Source: Timema cristinae
Lineage: Eukaryota > Arthropoda > Insecta > Phasmatodea > Timematidae
Assembly: GCA_039000515.1 (NCBI GenBank)
Contig: JBCFYV010000100.1
Span: forward strand, 21,146,369-21,210,368
DNA length: 64,000 bases
Reading direction: 5' to 3'
The notes beneath the pieces are model-generated. The model saw nothing but the letters and a program-made list of their open reading frames with translations. It was not told the DNA's origin and did not search any database. Positions 37,228 through 48,062 of the stretch are shown in pieces. Every line of letters begins with the position of its first letter. The stretch's first letter is position 1. A program made the translations under genes and the position numbers.

Positions 37228-37653
37228 TCACCACCTTAGCTTCTTTGGCTGTATGATTGGTGGGTGAGAATAGCTTTGGAAAGTTTTCAGGGGAATGTTC
37301 TGGGTGCGATAAAGAAGGTACATGAGATAGTGATGGCCGCAAACGTCTGAGGCGATGCTTTGAAGTTGTAGCGTGCTATGGGACGTGCGAAAATTGTTTT
37401 TTGCGTATAAATGCCAGATGTGACTTTATACGGGGTGGAAAACCATAACTGTCAAGGTATTCTCCCACGCCGTTCTTGTCGATAAAGATGGCGACCCAAT
37501 GCGCCCCAGGCTTGGTGTGCAGATCGGTGTTGATGAATAGAGTGGAAGGTCGTGCTATTCTTGTGGTAGTTGATCAGCAGGGAAAACACCCAACCGTACA
37601 GAACGGAACCACGGGCTTGTTTTCAGCGCACGTCTTATGGTGTGCGTGTCCAT
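37228..37653 (-). pseudogene. adenain-like cysteine protease (Polinton PRO)
   Basis: In adenoviruses and Polintons this enzyme processes capsid and core precursors. The catalytic parts are seen in order. After ATG (37651-37653) comes an LGVFPADQLP segment. A frame change follows, then PGAHWVAIFID with the histidine at 37499-37501 and EYLDSYGFPP with the aspartate at 37451-37453. A second frame change near 37395, at an A-run, precedes LQLQS (the oxyanion-hole glutamine) and SDVCGHHYL with the cysteine at 37339-37341. All expected catalytic residues survive, but they are spread over three frames. The region is about 140 codons, shorter than the usual 180-200. It sits downstream of the capsid genes. 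Confidence 0.75.
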
Positions 37654-37669
37654 CTTCAATCATCCAATC

Positions 37670-38097
37670 TTAAAGTCCCCAGACGATAGAGGCCGAATAG
37701 ATATTCCATACAGAACTATGTGCCATGCACGGGGTGCGGCCCAATTCAAGTGTTCTAGGTGACGAACAACCTCTGTCGTACAGATCTACGATGGGTGTAG
37801 ACATTTTCTTTTATGACCCCTTGACGTAGACGGTTTCTGCACGCGTTGTGGCACGGGAGATGAGGGATTCGAGCAGGCTGTAATCCACATAACCACTATC
37901 CCAGGTGATACAGTGCAGATTGTTGACTATATAGTCGGCTTTCTTTCTGGCACCGGTTGAAAGTTCCTCGATAGCGTATGGGGTTTTAACACCCAATGTT
38001 GAAGTAATGTGCCACATACAGATAAAACACTCAGTTCCTTGACGATAAACTCTTTGTTGTCGTCGATGAAGCTCTGGAAATCCACAAAGACGTCCAT
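37670..38097 (-). pseudogene. Polinton-linked ORF, unnamed
   Basis: The ATG (38095-38097) opens an MDVFVDFQSF segment. A frame change near 37970 leads to the main open stretch (38017-37811), which contains ADYIVNNLHCITWDSGYVDY and ends VYVKGS before TAA at 37811-37813. The same frame continues past this stop to TAA at 37670-37672. The layout (acidic start, central tryptophan segment, V-Y-V-K-G) resembles an uncharacterised protein often found with invertebrate F54H12-type elements. A nuclease-like fold is possible but unproven. It lies between the capsid-like gene and the protease. Confidence 0.45.
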
Positions 38098-38136
38098 GGC
38101 TTAAATGAGGGGTAAGGGACGGGGAAGCCGTTTATA

Positions 38137-39448
38137 TTAACTTCCATAATCGGTCACGACGTTTCTGTCCTTGTCAATGGTGATGATGTTGGCAAACTCC
38201 CCGTACACGATACAGTTGACGGTTTCGGTGAGAGCCCTAGTGAAGCTCACTTCGATGCTCAGAGAGCCGTGATTCGTCAAATTCCAATGCGATGTCATGT
38301 GGGCTGACAGATTAGGTGTGAGATCGAAAGCCATGAGATGATATCCCTTGGGGAAGGCTTCTCGTGTGATGTCACTACCTTCGTTCATGAAATGGATACG
38401 CGTTCCAGAAAACAGTGTGTGGTAGGACATGACATAGTGTCCGATTGAAAAATCGGGCTGTAACGGTTTTGATGGTACTTTTTTCCCCGTCTACGTACAA
38501 CGAGAAATGGTTCATGCCGTAGGTTTGAAAGTTGAACGGGTTCTTGGTGACGTCTCCGTTGAACGCGGCGTTTGATACAAATCCCACGATGCATCGTTTG
38601 AGTAACTGTCCTGTGAATACGTTGTCCAGTGATTTACCTTGCACGCCCATAGGAATAGTGAGTGTTTTTACTTCCACACGGGTGATGGGATACTTTGCAG
38701 GGCTGACGTTTAATGCTTTGGCATGTGTCAACAGTATAGAAGGTGCTACTTTGACACGTCACACTAGAAGGCCAGCTTCGGCGATGTGAACCTTAAAGTA
38801 AGGGAGTTCAGGGACCACCATAAGACTAAACCCGTCACGGGAACGGACCCACTTGACTCTGAGTTCGGTGCCGTTAAAAAGGTATTTCTCTTGGTTAAAC
38901 ACGTCACCGTGTAGATACCCCAAAATATCCACCGTCTTACTTTTTGTGGTGAGACTGCGACGGTTCTCAAATCCTTTGTTGCCTGCGTTAGTCTCCTCAA
39001 AGGTTCCGGGGGTTTCTGTGAACCACAGCCCACAAGTCAAATGCGTTCTTTGGCTTCACTATTGTAATTGAGCAGCGTCTCAATGCACGATCTATATGCA
39101 TACGTGTTGCTGGGCAGTGAGACTAATTTTTGTTTAAAAAACACATCCACCTGTGTGAATAGCGAATGCAACCAGTTTTTGACGGTGCGATCTGATCCAC
39201 CTCTGTGAAATCGCCACCGTCGGGTTTCATGATGGCTGCTCTTATATAGAGCATAGTCTGTGAAAGATCGATATAGAACTTGACTTGTCCAGTAACGGTA
39301 AATTCTATGGGTGAATCATCGGTGAGGGGAGAGACAGGTTTGAACTGGAGCCATTGCTCACTTTCAAGACTGGTTTGAGTGGGTGGCACGGAAAAGAGAT
39401 CGAGTTCACTGCTGATACACTCGCAGGACTGGGGTTTAGAAACGACAT
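38137..39448 (-). pseudogene. F54H12.2-like Polinton protein, probable major capsid
   Basis: The family is annotated in many invertebrates as 'uncharacterized protein F54H12.2-like'; I infer it is the double-jelly-roll major capsid of Polintons. The candidate start is ATG 39446-39448. Recognisable segments in order are SELDLFSVPPTQTS (after an early frame change near 39430), SPIEFTVTGQ, YIDLSQTMLYIRA, DVFFKQKLVSLPSN, TCGLWFTETPG, DVFNQEKYLFNGTELRVKW, KYPITRVEVKTL, DNVFTGQLLKR, NPFNFQTYGMNHFSLYVDG, SYHTLFSGTRIHFMNEGS, FDLTPNLSAHMTSHWNL and NCIVYGEF, ending at TAA/TAG 38137. Total length is about 437 codons, near full size. Frame changes lie near 39430, 39185, 39047 and 38475, and an in-frame TGA lies at 38759-38761, possibly a CGA arginine codon mutated at CpG. 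Confidence 0.75.
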
Positions 39449-39537
39449 TTTAACTGAAAATATCTTTAGCTTCTTTCTTGACCTTTTTACGTCGGACAAC
39501 GACAGAAGACTGACGTCGTTGCTTCTTACGACGCCCT

Positions 39538-39864
39538 TTATAGCCGGAGCCGGTCATTTAGCGTGTTGATATTCTGTTCAGGCTTGCGTTTCATATTTGT
39601 CCCAGCCTCACCGACACGTTGCCGTAGGGCCGCTTTGAAAGGACGCCGTTGATTGGCAACGTTGGAGAGCACGTCGATACCCGTATGAAGCGCCTGTTTT
39701 CCGATGGCTTTATCGCCGCCTCTCAGCAACGGTACGATGCTTTTGAAAAGACCACTGAAACAACTTCCTATCCCATGCTCTCGTTGATGAAGAACACCGT
39801 GGTAGATCGAAGATATACCTGTTCCAGCCTGGTCGACGTAGTATCTTTGGTAGGGAAAGTTCAT
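39538..39864 (-). CDS. small basic Polinton protein, pX/pVI-like
   Basis: A 108-residue frame starts at ATG 39862-39864, chosen over an upstream non-ATG start because it falls 12 nt after the minor capsid-like gene. It reads MNFPYQRYYVDQAGTGISS at the N-terminus, then a glycine-rich REHGIGSCFSGLFKS segment, a hydrophobic IVPLLRGGDKAIGKQALHTG segment and a basic C-terminus (RRPFKAALRQRV, NMKRKP). Small glycine-rich then basic proteins of this layout occur in Polintons and adintoviruses and have been compared with adenovirus core and cement proteins pX and pVI. This is the only gene in the block that is uninterrupted over its whole expected length. Confidence 0.6.
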   Translation of the reverse strand: MNFPYQRYYVDQAGTGISSIYHGVLHQREHGIGSCFSGLFKSIVPLLRGGDKAIGKQALHTGIDVLSNVANQRRPFKAALRQRVGEAGTNMKRKPEQNINTLNDRLRL

Positions 39865-39875
39865 GTTGAGCAGCG

Positions 39876-40661
39876 TCAAAAATGAAGTTTCAAGCACACT
39901 TTTCCAAACTCGAATGATACAGGTTCACCCGTGTCGGTTCTTATATTGATTTCCAACCTTTCAATTTCCCTTCCAAGCACAGGCATGTAGTGAAACGGAT
40001 CATAGCTAACTGTCTTATGTATGCCGTAGAGATAGTTTATGTTGTTGATACAGACGTTACGTAACAGCGGTGCCACAATGTCATGCACGGGCTGAGGATC
40101 GACGATATCCGTGTAAATGTACATTTGCGAGAGCAGGCCTAGTAGAATGTTGGTGGCGTACGGTCACTTTGGGACTTTTATCAGATTAGTCAGAGGGTCA
40201 AAACCGAACTGTAGACTTAGTCGGCTTGATAGAGTCAGCAGCTGTATATTTGGTGAAGAAGAGATAACTTCAACTTTTTTGTTGGGGATTGTGTACTTGA
40301 ATACAATTCCGGAATCCCCTTTAAAAGCCTCTACGTCGTTTAGCGCTTTGATCAATTCATGGATAGTGCTGTAGTTTCCAGGAGGGATATGATCCTTGAA
40401 TATTTGTTCCACACCGGTAGCGTCCTACCAGTTGTACCATACAATATTTTGGCCCTCGGGTACAGTAGTGAAAGAACACGGATATTGAAATTCAGCCAGA
40501 GCGACTTCCCACCGGCCTTCGAGTGTAAGACGGTAAGGAAGTTGCGTGGTGAAATTCGTGAGGGAATTTTTTGGGAAATATCCCATAGAAATGTCACTTG
40601 GCAAAGTGATATAAAACTGGTCCTTCATGGTAGGGTGCTGACGTAACTGGCAGGAATCCAA
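39876..40661 (-). pseudogene. Polinton structural protein, probable minor (penton-like) capsid
   Basis: The 262-codon region stays in one reading frame from 40661 to 39876 and is broken only by TAG (40425-40427) and TGA (40164-40166). The N-terminal part has FYITLPSDISMGYFPKNSL, NFTTQLP and GRWEVALAEFQYP. The middle has PPGNYSTIHELIKALND. The end has YIYTDIVDPQPVHDIVAPLL, then EINIRTDTGEPVSFEFGKV. This is a widespread invertebrate Polinton-linked family. Its size and position next to the major capsid gene fit the single-jelly-roll minor capsid, which is my inference. The absence of frameshifts over almost 800 nt shows that this part of the assembly is accurate and that the stops are likely real. 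Confidence 0.65.
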
Positions 40662-40767
40662 GAATTAAACTTGGCGGGGTAACCTTTACACTGAACGTAC
40701 ACGTTCTTTCTGGCACGTTTACCCTTGACACGTGTTATTTTATAAGCTTTAAAAGTTTCGGGAAGAC

Positions 40768-41412
40768 TTACGCGTTGCAATTAGGTTCGTAAAACGTCCC
40801 CTCCACCTCTTAGCCATTAAGATCGGTGAGTCTGTAGACGACAGGTTGTCGCAACACGATACTGCTGACTTTGAAAATCTCATCGCTCCAATTGCTTTCG
40901 TAGCCCTTTTCAAACAGCATTTTGGATTTGCTAATACGCACCATGTCACCGACTTTTACTTTCGGCTTAGAGTTTGTACGCCTTTTGCCTTACAGATTAT
41001 CTCTGACTTGAAGCACATTAGTTTCTGAAACGTCAACGGGCTGAAAGGCATCTATCACTACACTCCCCGTCTTGTATGGAGGTGTCCTCGCCCATGCCAT
41101 CTTGCTAAACACGTCGATGACGGAGAGCAAGTAAACTGCACCGTCGTTGTATTTTCTGAGACTTCGCATATCGTTGAGATCGGCTTGCCAGAGATCGTCA
41201 AAGTTTGACACCACGTACTTGTTGCGTGGAAACTTTTTTAGCACCGGTTTGTGTAGGGTATAAGCGTCCTGTACACGAAGCCATTCTCGTACTTTTTTGG
41301 GAACTTTCTTGGACGCCTTTATGAGCGACGCCCCCCCTGAAAATCCTGCAGGATGAGAAGGGTCGTAGTAGAAGTCGGCTAAAAGGTCCAATAAGCTCTG
41401 AATGGCAGACAC
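40768..41412 (-). pseudogene. Polinton integrase (F54H12.3-like), internally deleted
   Basis: Retroviral-type integrases of Polintons insert the linear DNA into the host genome. The N-terminal part has FYYDPSHPAGFSGGASLI and REWLRVQDAYTLHKP. The core opens with FDDLWQADLNDM, whose first catalytic aspartate is at 41179-41181, then NDGAVYLLSVIDVFSKMAW. Near 41040, after VVIDAF, the sequence jumps directly to the C-terminal SH3/chromodomain-like part (VGDMVRISKSKMLFEKGY, NWSDEIF). The second aspartate and the glutamate of the DDE site are therefore missing. In-frame TAA stops lie at 40990-40992 and 40810-40812. The whole 645 nt stays in one frame. No ATG was found at the start; the frame overlaps the end of the preceding gene. 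Confidence 0.85.
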
Positions 41413-42095
41413 CTGTTTTCGTCCACCCTCTTCAGTTTCTTCGTCTTTGGGCGTTGCGATGGTGTAAGTGATTGTGGTACGGGCGTCGGATCTCTAATGG
41501 GTGCCAAACGTTTCGGATTTACAATAAATAATTTTGGAACGTTTATTTTTTGCAGCTACGTGAGAAACTCTCGCCACACTGACGATTCGCTGTGTCTTAT
41601 TGCTCTGACCAGATCATTGACTAAATCCACAATATTGGATCCACGGACAAGCGTGTTTTGAATACTCACTTCTCCGTTTGAGTTCCAAGAGATGCCGCCT
41701 CGGGAAATGTTATGTTCTAGTAAAAGTTCAGCGATTTTACGTGTCTGTGCTGGTACAGTATTAAGTACAGCAGGGATGGGGAGTACAGACACTTCAGGAG
41801 TGGTGTTGGTGGTATTTTCAGATGGCAGAGGTTGTTGACTAAAGTGCAGATAGCGCTGTAGCAATTATTGGTATAAAGTACATTTAGATTCATCGTCAAG
41901 TTTTGAAGAGAGGATTTTTTCCATTTCCTTGTCCAACTCGGAGACCACTAGATATTTTGCCGATGCCACTTGTTGGTGGTGTTGTTTGTAACGGTGAAAT
42001 ATTTCCGGGGACAACAATATCTTCTTTTTCGTGTGTTCAATTATTTGCTTGTTTAATAAGGAACCGAGGACACCACTGATTAAAGGGTAAATCAC
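41400..42095 (-). pseudogene. Polinton-associated protein upstream of integrase, unnamed
   Basis: One reading frame runs about 230 codons, broken by TAA (41865-41867) and TAG (41556-41558). It holds a helical SPEIFHRYKQHHQQVASAKY segment, ELDKEMEKILSSKLDDESK, LLQRYLHFSQQ, then WNSNGEVSIQ and a basic, proline-rich end (VNPKRLAPIRDPTPV). Proteins with this helix-then-LQRYL pattern commonly sit just before the integrase in F54H12-type elements. Function is unknown; a role in virion or integrase assembly is only a guess. The first in-frame codon seen is GTG and no ATG precedes it, so the 5' end is probably lost at the junction with the tRNA-Asp array. Confidence 0.55.
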
Positions 42096-42220
42096 GCTCC
42101 TCCTTGTGAATGATTAGTCGTCTCCTCTTTTCCAGAACTCTCCTCGTTTGACCAGTTTACACAACACCTGCTTGTGAGCATGTAACTTTGTCAAATGTGC
42201 ATTTTTCAAAGGCACCCGCC
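42096..42220. other. junction between Polinton block and tRNA array
   Basis: Non-coding spacer. At its right edge CAAAGGC and GCCTTTG (about 42209-42226) form a 7-bp stem with a 4-nt loop. The second half of the stem is already part of the array sequence (TTTGAATATAT). Confidence 0.5.
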
Positions 42221-42392
42221 TTTGAATATATCAAACAGAAAATGTAATTATATTAAGAGATATATTAAATAATTACAAATAGTTAACAAATGGTTGTTTA
42301 ATTTTAAAAGCGACTGGTGATATTTATATGGTTGTTTTCAGTTGAAAATTGAGCCAGTATTTAATTATTTGTATTTACAACCAATAAATTAA

Positions 42393-42464
42393 CTCCCCGG
42401 CGGGGAATCGAACCCCGGTCTCCCGCGTGACAGGCGGGGATACTCACCACTATACTACCGAGGA
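42393..42464 (-). tRNA. tRNA-Asp(GTC), site 1, intact
   Basis: The 72-nt cloverleaf folds fully. The acceptor TCCTCGG pairs with CCGGGGA plus discriminator G, the D arm is GTAT/GTAT, the anticodon loop CTGTCAC (anticodon GTC) sits on a CCCGC/GCGGG stem, and the T arm is CGGGG-TTCGATT-CCCCG. A and B boxes match the Pol III consensus. The flanks diverge from other units because this is the array edge. No run of four T follows closely downstream. Confidence 0.93.
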
Positions 42465-43873
42465 AGTATATATTAATATAAGAATCTGGAGAAACAAATA
42501 TCATACACTATATTAATGTTCTTCTAACATTCAAATCGTTGCACTCTACATCATCTGTTTAACCGTAATTATTGTATATTGTTAAAGAATGAAGAACTAT
42601 ATTATTATTAAATCAACAGAGATGTTTAACTTCAAACAATATTACATGGTTTTCTGAATAAACTTAGGTTTTCTATTTAAGACCTCAGGCAACAAACTTC
42701 CAATGATTACCATTGTATATCATATGCATTACTCGTTATAATAAGAAGAAACGTTTATGGTTTAGTTATCTGTATATTTTTAAATAAGGGTGCATTTAAC
42801 TATATGTGGACTAATTACAATAGTATTCCCGAAATTTTAATGTAACGTAGTATATAAAGCTTCTTTTTTTAATGGTTATTATATCAGAAACCAGTCCGAT
42901 AGTTGTATCTTAATTATTAATATAAAATTCTTGTAAACTCAGTATTGTCCATGAAATATATTGAATTTAATATTATGTTACATCAATCATTCTTATATTT
43001 GGGACTAGGTTATGTTTTGTCTATTTTTAAGTGTTACCACTAATTTGGATTAGAATATCTATATAAGTTGTGTTTAATCAGAGTTTTGTAAGTAGTTACA
43101 TATATTTAGTTAGATTGGATTTATAGAAGAACAATATATTTAACATTTTCTTTGATGTCCATTAACATTAGTTTTGATAAAAGTATTTATCCACTTTTAA
43201 CATAAATCAATGAATCTGGGAGAGTGTTATTAGTTCCGTTATATTAATATGTGCTATAAATATTATATTCAATAATGTATAAATATATCATTAATAATTG
43301 TTAAATATTGATTTTATTTAGATTTTAAAATAATATTCATATTTTTTATTTAAAATAAATTTGAATTATAATTAATCTAGTAAATTATAGAGGAAATAAC
43401 ATCTTGTGGGTTTAATTTGAGCAATTTATATAAATAACGAGATTAAAAATTAAAATGTTTATGTGGATATGATAAAAATCATGTTTAACGACACTTTTCT
43501 TCAATGTGTCAGGATATGAAATAATAAAATTGTATTTTTATATAAAATCCTAAATTCCTCAAGTTTTATTATTCCCGTACATAATGTTTAATGTCATATT
43601 GTTTTTAGTAAGCTTATATGAAATTTGTGAAGTATATATTTTCATTCTAAATTCAGGGGAATTTGTGTGAAAATTAAACTAAATCCAAGATCTAAACTTA
43701 TGAAACTTTGATCTTGTATAATAAAACAACTCCTAATCTAATAGTGTTACCATTTTAATTCAAAAATCATGATTCATTCTCAAGGTACAAACAGTAATAA
43801 TTTTTACATGGATAATTTAATTCTAGATAGGTACTTAATTTGAGAAACGGTACTTGTAATTTTATACGGTATT

Positions 43874-43934
43874 GTCTGGAGGTGAGGATACCAGGTTCTC
43901 GCCCAGGACACCCTGGTTTGTTTACCGATGCCAG
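43874..43934. repeat. conserved GC-rich island in each array unit
   Basis: About 1.4 kb from each tRNA site is a ~60-bp island, GC-rich against its surroundings, containing GGTTCTCGCCC. In units 1-3 it has a CCAGG/CCTGG inverted repeat; in units 4-8 CCTGG has become CCATGG. It recurs near 46686, 49575, 52434, 55292, 58144, 61000 and 63856. It is not a tRNA. A weak likeness to the GGTTCTCG part of 5S rRNA is noted but too short to call. Confidence 0.6.
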
Positions 43935-45245
43935 AAACTTTTATGAACATCAATAAATCAGTTCCAATTACTCGCCATTTTCATTTATTTACAAGATGTA
44001 TGGTTCTAATAAACTCATTTTATATATGACTTCATTTATTTCAAATATTACATAGGTATCCATTTGAAATTTACTTAAAATGTATCAGATATACGTATAC
44101 ATTTATAAAGACAGAAGTACGTATATAATTAAATCAACAGTCGATAGAAATATATTATTTTTAATAAATTGAATATAGTTTAAAATTATTTAATTGGTAT
44201 TTCTAGTTATGGTGAATATTATGTATTTTATATGTCATTACATCTATTTTAAATAAGAAATCAATCTTATTTAACAATGAAATACAAATTAAACATAATT
44301 TAATAGTTTGTTTTAATACTGTGGGAGAGTTACAGTTATATTTAAAAAAGTAATATTAATGAATATTGAATTACAGTCGATGATATTAACCAATTTAGAA
44401 ATATATATATTTTTTGTTTATTGAATACATTGGAAATCGCACCCATGCGATAGGTCATTGTAAATTTAAAAACGGTAGAGGAAAGTATATTATATTATCC
44501 TTGGATAGTAGATTTTATGTTTGTAGATGACTTTATCAAATAACTAATATTAAAATATTCACTATGCTGTTTTTGACCTCTGATCTAAATATAATTTTTA
44601 AAGATTGCTATTTTAGTACGAATGTTAACGACCAAAGTGTTATCTCTCACGTCAAGTCACTGCATTCACAAATAATTCATTATCAAATAGACAGATAATC
44701 ACTTATGTAAAACCCTTATTGCTCTAATCTAAATTAAAAGTTTAGTCAATTTATTGAATTTTGAAACTCGGTTTTAAAATGAACTTGTCTAAAATGTGAA
44801 ATACCACATCTAGTTGGGATGTATTGGGATGCTTCTCATCACTACTCGCTTATGTACTCAAATCATTTGATTACAATTATGGATGATACTGATAACTTTA
44901 TTAGATTAGAATAAACTAACCAGTATTATCTATATAATGAATATATGTGTAAATTTACAAACAATGTTCGCCATTATAATTGATCATCATACTACGTGTG
45001 ACAATTTTATCAACGATGGACCAGGATATGATACCATAATATTAATATTACTTTTGCCAATGAGGTAATTGAACAAGTCTTTGAATTTATTAAACATAAA
45101 TTGTAATTAGATTAAGAGATATATTCAATAATTACAAATATTTAACAAATGGTTGTTTAAAAGAGACTGGTGATATTTTTATGGTGGTTTTCAGTTGTAA
45201 ATAGAGCCAGTATTTAATTATTTGTATTTACAACCAATAAATAAA

Positions 45246-45283
45246 CTCCCCGGCGGGGATACTCACCACTATAATACCGAGGA
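45246..45283 (-). pseudogene. tRNA-Asp site 2, 34-bp internal deletion
   Basis: Only 38 nt remain. The anticodon arm, variable loop and most of the T arm are lost. The break joins the two GGCGGGGA repeats of the intact gene (the equivalents of 42399-42406 and 42433-42440, 34 bp apart) into one. A second lesion changes the D-arm side (ATAATACC for ATACTACC). Confidence 0.93.
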
Positions 45284-48062
45284 AGCATGTGTTGTTCTAA
45301 GAATGTGGAGAAACAAATATCATACACTATATTAATATTATTCTAACATTCAAATCGTTGCACTCTACATCATCTATTTAACCGTAATTATTGTATATTG
45401 TTAAAGAATGAAGAACTATATTATTATTAAACCAACAGAGATGTTTAACTTCAAACAATATCACATGGTTTTCTGAATAAACTTAGGTTTTCTATTTAAG
45501 ACCTCAGGCAACAAACTTCCAATGATTACCATGTATATCATATGCAATACTCGTTATATTAAGAAGAAACGTTTATTGTTAGTTATCTGTATATTTTTAA
45601 ATAAGGGTGCATTTAACTATATGTGGACTTATTACAATAGTATGCCCGAAATTTTAATGTAACGTAGTAAATAAAGCTTCTTTTTTATTGATTATTATAT
45701 CAGAAACCAGTCCGATAATTGTATCTTAATATTAATATAAAATTCTTGTAAACTCAGTATTGTCCATGAAATATATTGAATTTAATATTATGTTACATCA
45801 ATCATTCTTATAGTTGGGACTAGATTATGTTTTGTCTATATTTAAGTGTTATCACTAATTTGAATTAGAATATCTATATAAGTTGTGGTTAATCAGAGTT
45901 TTGTAAGTAGTTACATATATTTAGTTGGATTGGATTTATAGAAGAACAATATATCTAACATTTTCTTTGATGTCCATTAACATTAGTTTTGATAAATGTA
46001 TTTATCCACTTTTAACATAAATCAATGAATCTGAGAGAGTTTTATTAGTTCCGTTATATTAATATGTGCTGTAAATATTATATTCAAGAATTAATAAATA
46101 TAACATTATTAATTGTTTAAATATTGGTTTATTTAGATTTTGAAATACTATTCATATTTTATATTTAAAATAAATGTGAATTATAATTAATCTAGTAAAT
46201 TATAGAGGAAATAACATCTTGTGGGTTTAATTTGAGCAATTTATATAAATAACGAGATTAAAAATTAAAATGTTTATGTGGATATGATAAAAATCATGTT
46301 TAACGACACTTTTCTTCAATGTGTCAGGATATGAAATAATAAAATTGTATTTTTATATAAAAAGCTAAATTCCTCAAGTTTTATCATTCCCGTACATAAT
46401 GTTTAATGTCATATTGTTTTTTAGTAAGCTTATATGAAATTTGTGAAGTATATATTTCATTCTAAATTCAGGGAATTTGTGTGAAAATTAAACTAAATCC
46501 AAGATCTAAACATCTGCAACTTTGATCTTGGTATAATAAAACAACTCATAATCTAATAGTGTTACCCTTTTAATTAAAAATCATGATTCATTCTCAAGGT
46601 ACAAACAGTAATAATTTTTAAATGGATAATTTAATTCTAATAGGTATTTAATTTGAGAAACGCTACTTGTAATTTTATACGGTATTGTCTGGAGGTGAGG
46701 ATACCAGGTTCTCGCCCAGGACACCCTGGTTTGTTTACCGATGCCAGAAACTTTTATGAACATCAATAAATCAGTCCCAATTACTCGCTATTTTCATTTA
46801 TTTACAAGATGTATGGTTCTAATAAACTCATTTTATAAATGACTTCATTTATTTCAAATATTACATAGGTATCCATTTGAAATTTACTTAAAATGTATCA
46901 GATATACGTATACATTTATAAAGACAGAAGTAAGTATATAATTACATCATCAGGCGTTAGAAATTTATTATTTTTAATAAATTGAATATAGTTTAAAATT
47001 AATTTATTGGTATTTATAGTTATGGTGAATATTATGTATTTTATATGTCATTACATCTCTTTTAAATAAGAAATCAATCCAATTTAACAATGAAATACAC
47101 AATAAACATGATTTTAAAAGTTGGTTTTAATACTGTGGGAGAGTTCCAGTTATATTAAGAAAAAGTAATATTACTGAATATTTGAATTACATTCGATGAT
47201 ATTATCCAATTTAGAAATATATATATTTTTTATTTATTGAATACATTGTATATCGCACCCATGGGATAGCTCATTATATATTTAAAAACGGGTGAAGAAA
47301 GTATATTACACTATCCTTGGATAGTAGATATTAAGTATTTAGGTGACTTTATCAAATAACTAATATTAAAATATTCACTATGCTGTTTTGGACCTCTGAT
47401 CTAAATATAAATTTTAAAGATTGCTATTTTAGTACGAATGTTAACGACCATAGTGTTATCTCGCACGTCATATCACTGCATTCACAAATGATTCATAATC
47501 AAATAGACAGATAATCACTTTTGATAAACCCTTATTGGTCTAATCTAAATTAAACGTTTTAGTCAATTTAATTGAGTTTTGAAACTCGGTTTTAAAATGA
47601 ACTTGTCTAAATGTGAAATACCACATCTAGTTGGGATGTATTGGGATGCTTCTCATCACTGCTCGCTTATGTACTCAAATCATTTGATTACAATTATGAT
47701 GATACTGATAACGTTATTAGATTAGAATAAACTAACCAGTATTATCTACATAAGGAAATATATGTGTAAATTTACAAACAATGGTCGCCATTATAATTGA
47801 TCATCATACTACGTGTGACAATTTTATCAACGATGGACCAGGATAGGATACCATAATATTAATATTACTTTTGCCAATAAGGTAACTGAACAAGTCTTTG
47901 AATATATTAAACATAAATTGTAATTAGATTAAGAGATGTATTCAATAATTACAAATAGTTAACAAATGGTTGTTTAAAAGAGACTGGTGATATTTATATG
48001 GTTGTTTTCAGTTGTAAATAAAGCCAGTATTTAATTATTTGTATTTACAACCAATAAATAAA

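Noticed and set aside
38532..40646. Several plus-strand frames of 70-95 codons
   Set aside because: They lie antisense to the Polinton genes and match nothing; the minus-strand frames carry the family motifs.
38759..41867. Stop-codon recoding or readthrough in the Polinton genes
   Set aside because: TAA, TAG and TGA all interrupt the frames, together with frameshifts and an integrase deletion, so ordinary decay explains the pattern better.
43874..43934. Possible 5S rRNA or tRNA in the array spacer
   Set aside because: Only an 11-base likeness (GGTTCTCGCCC). Neither a 5S fold nor a cloverleaf can be built.
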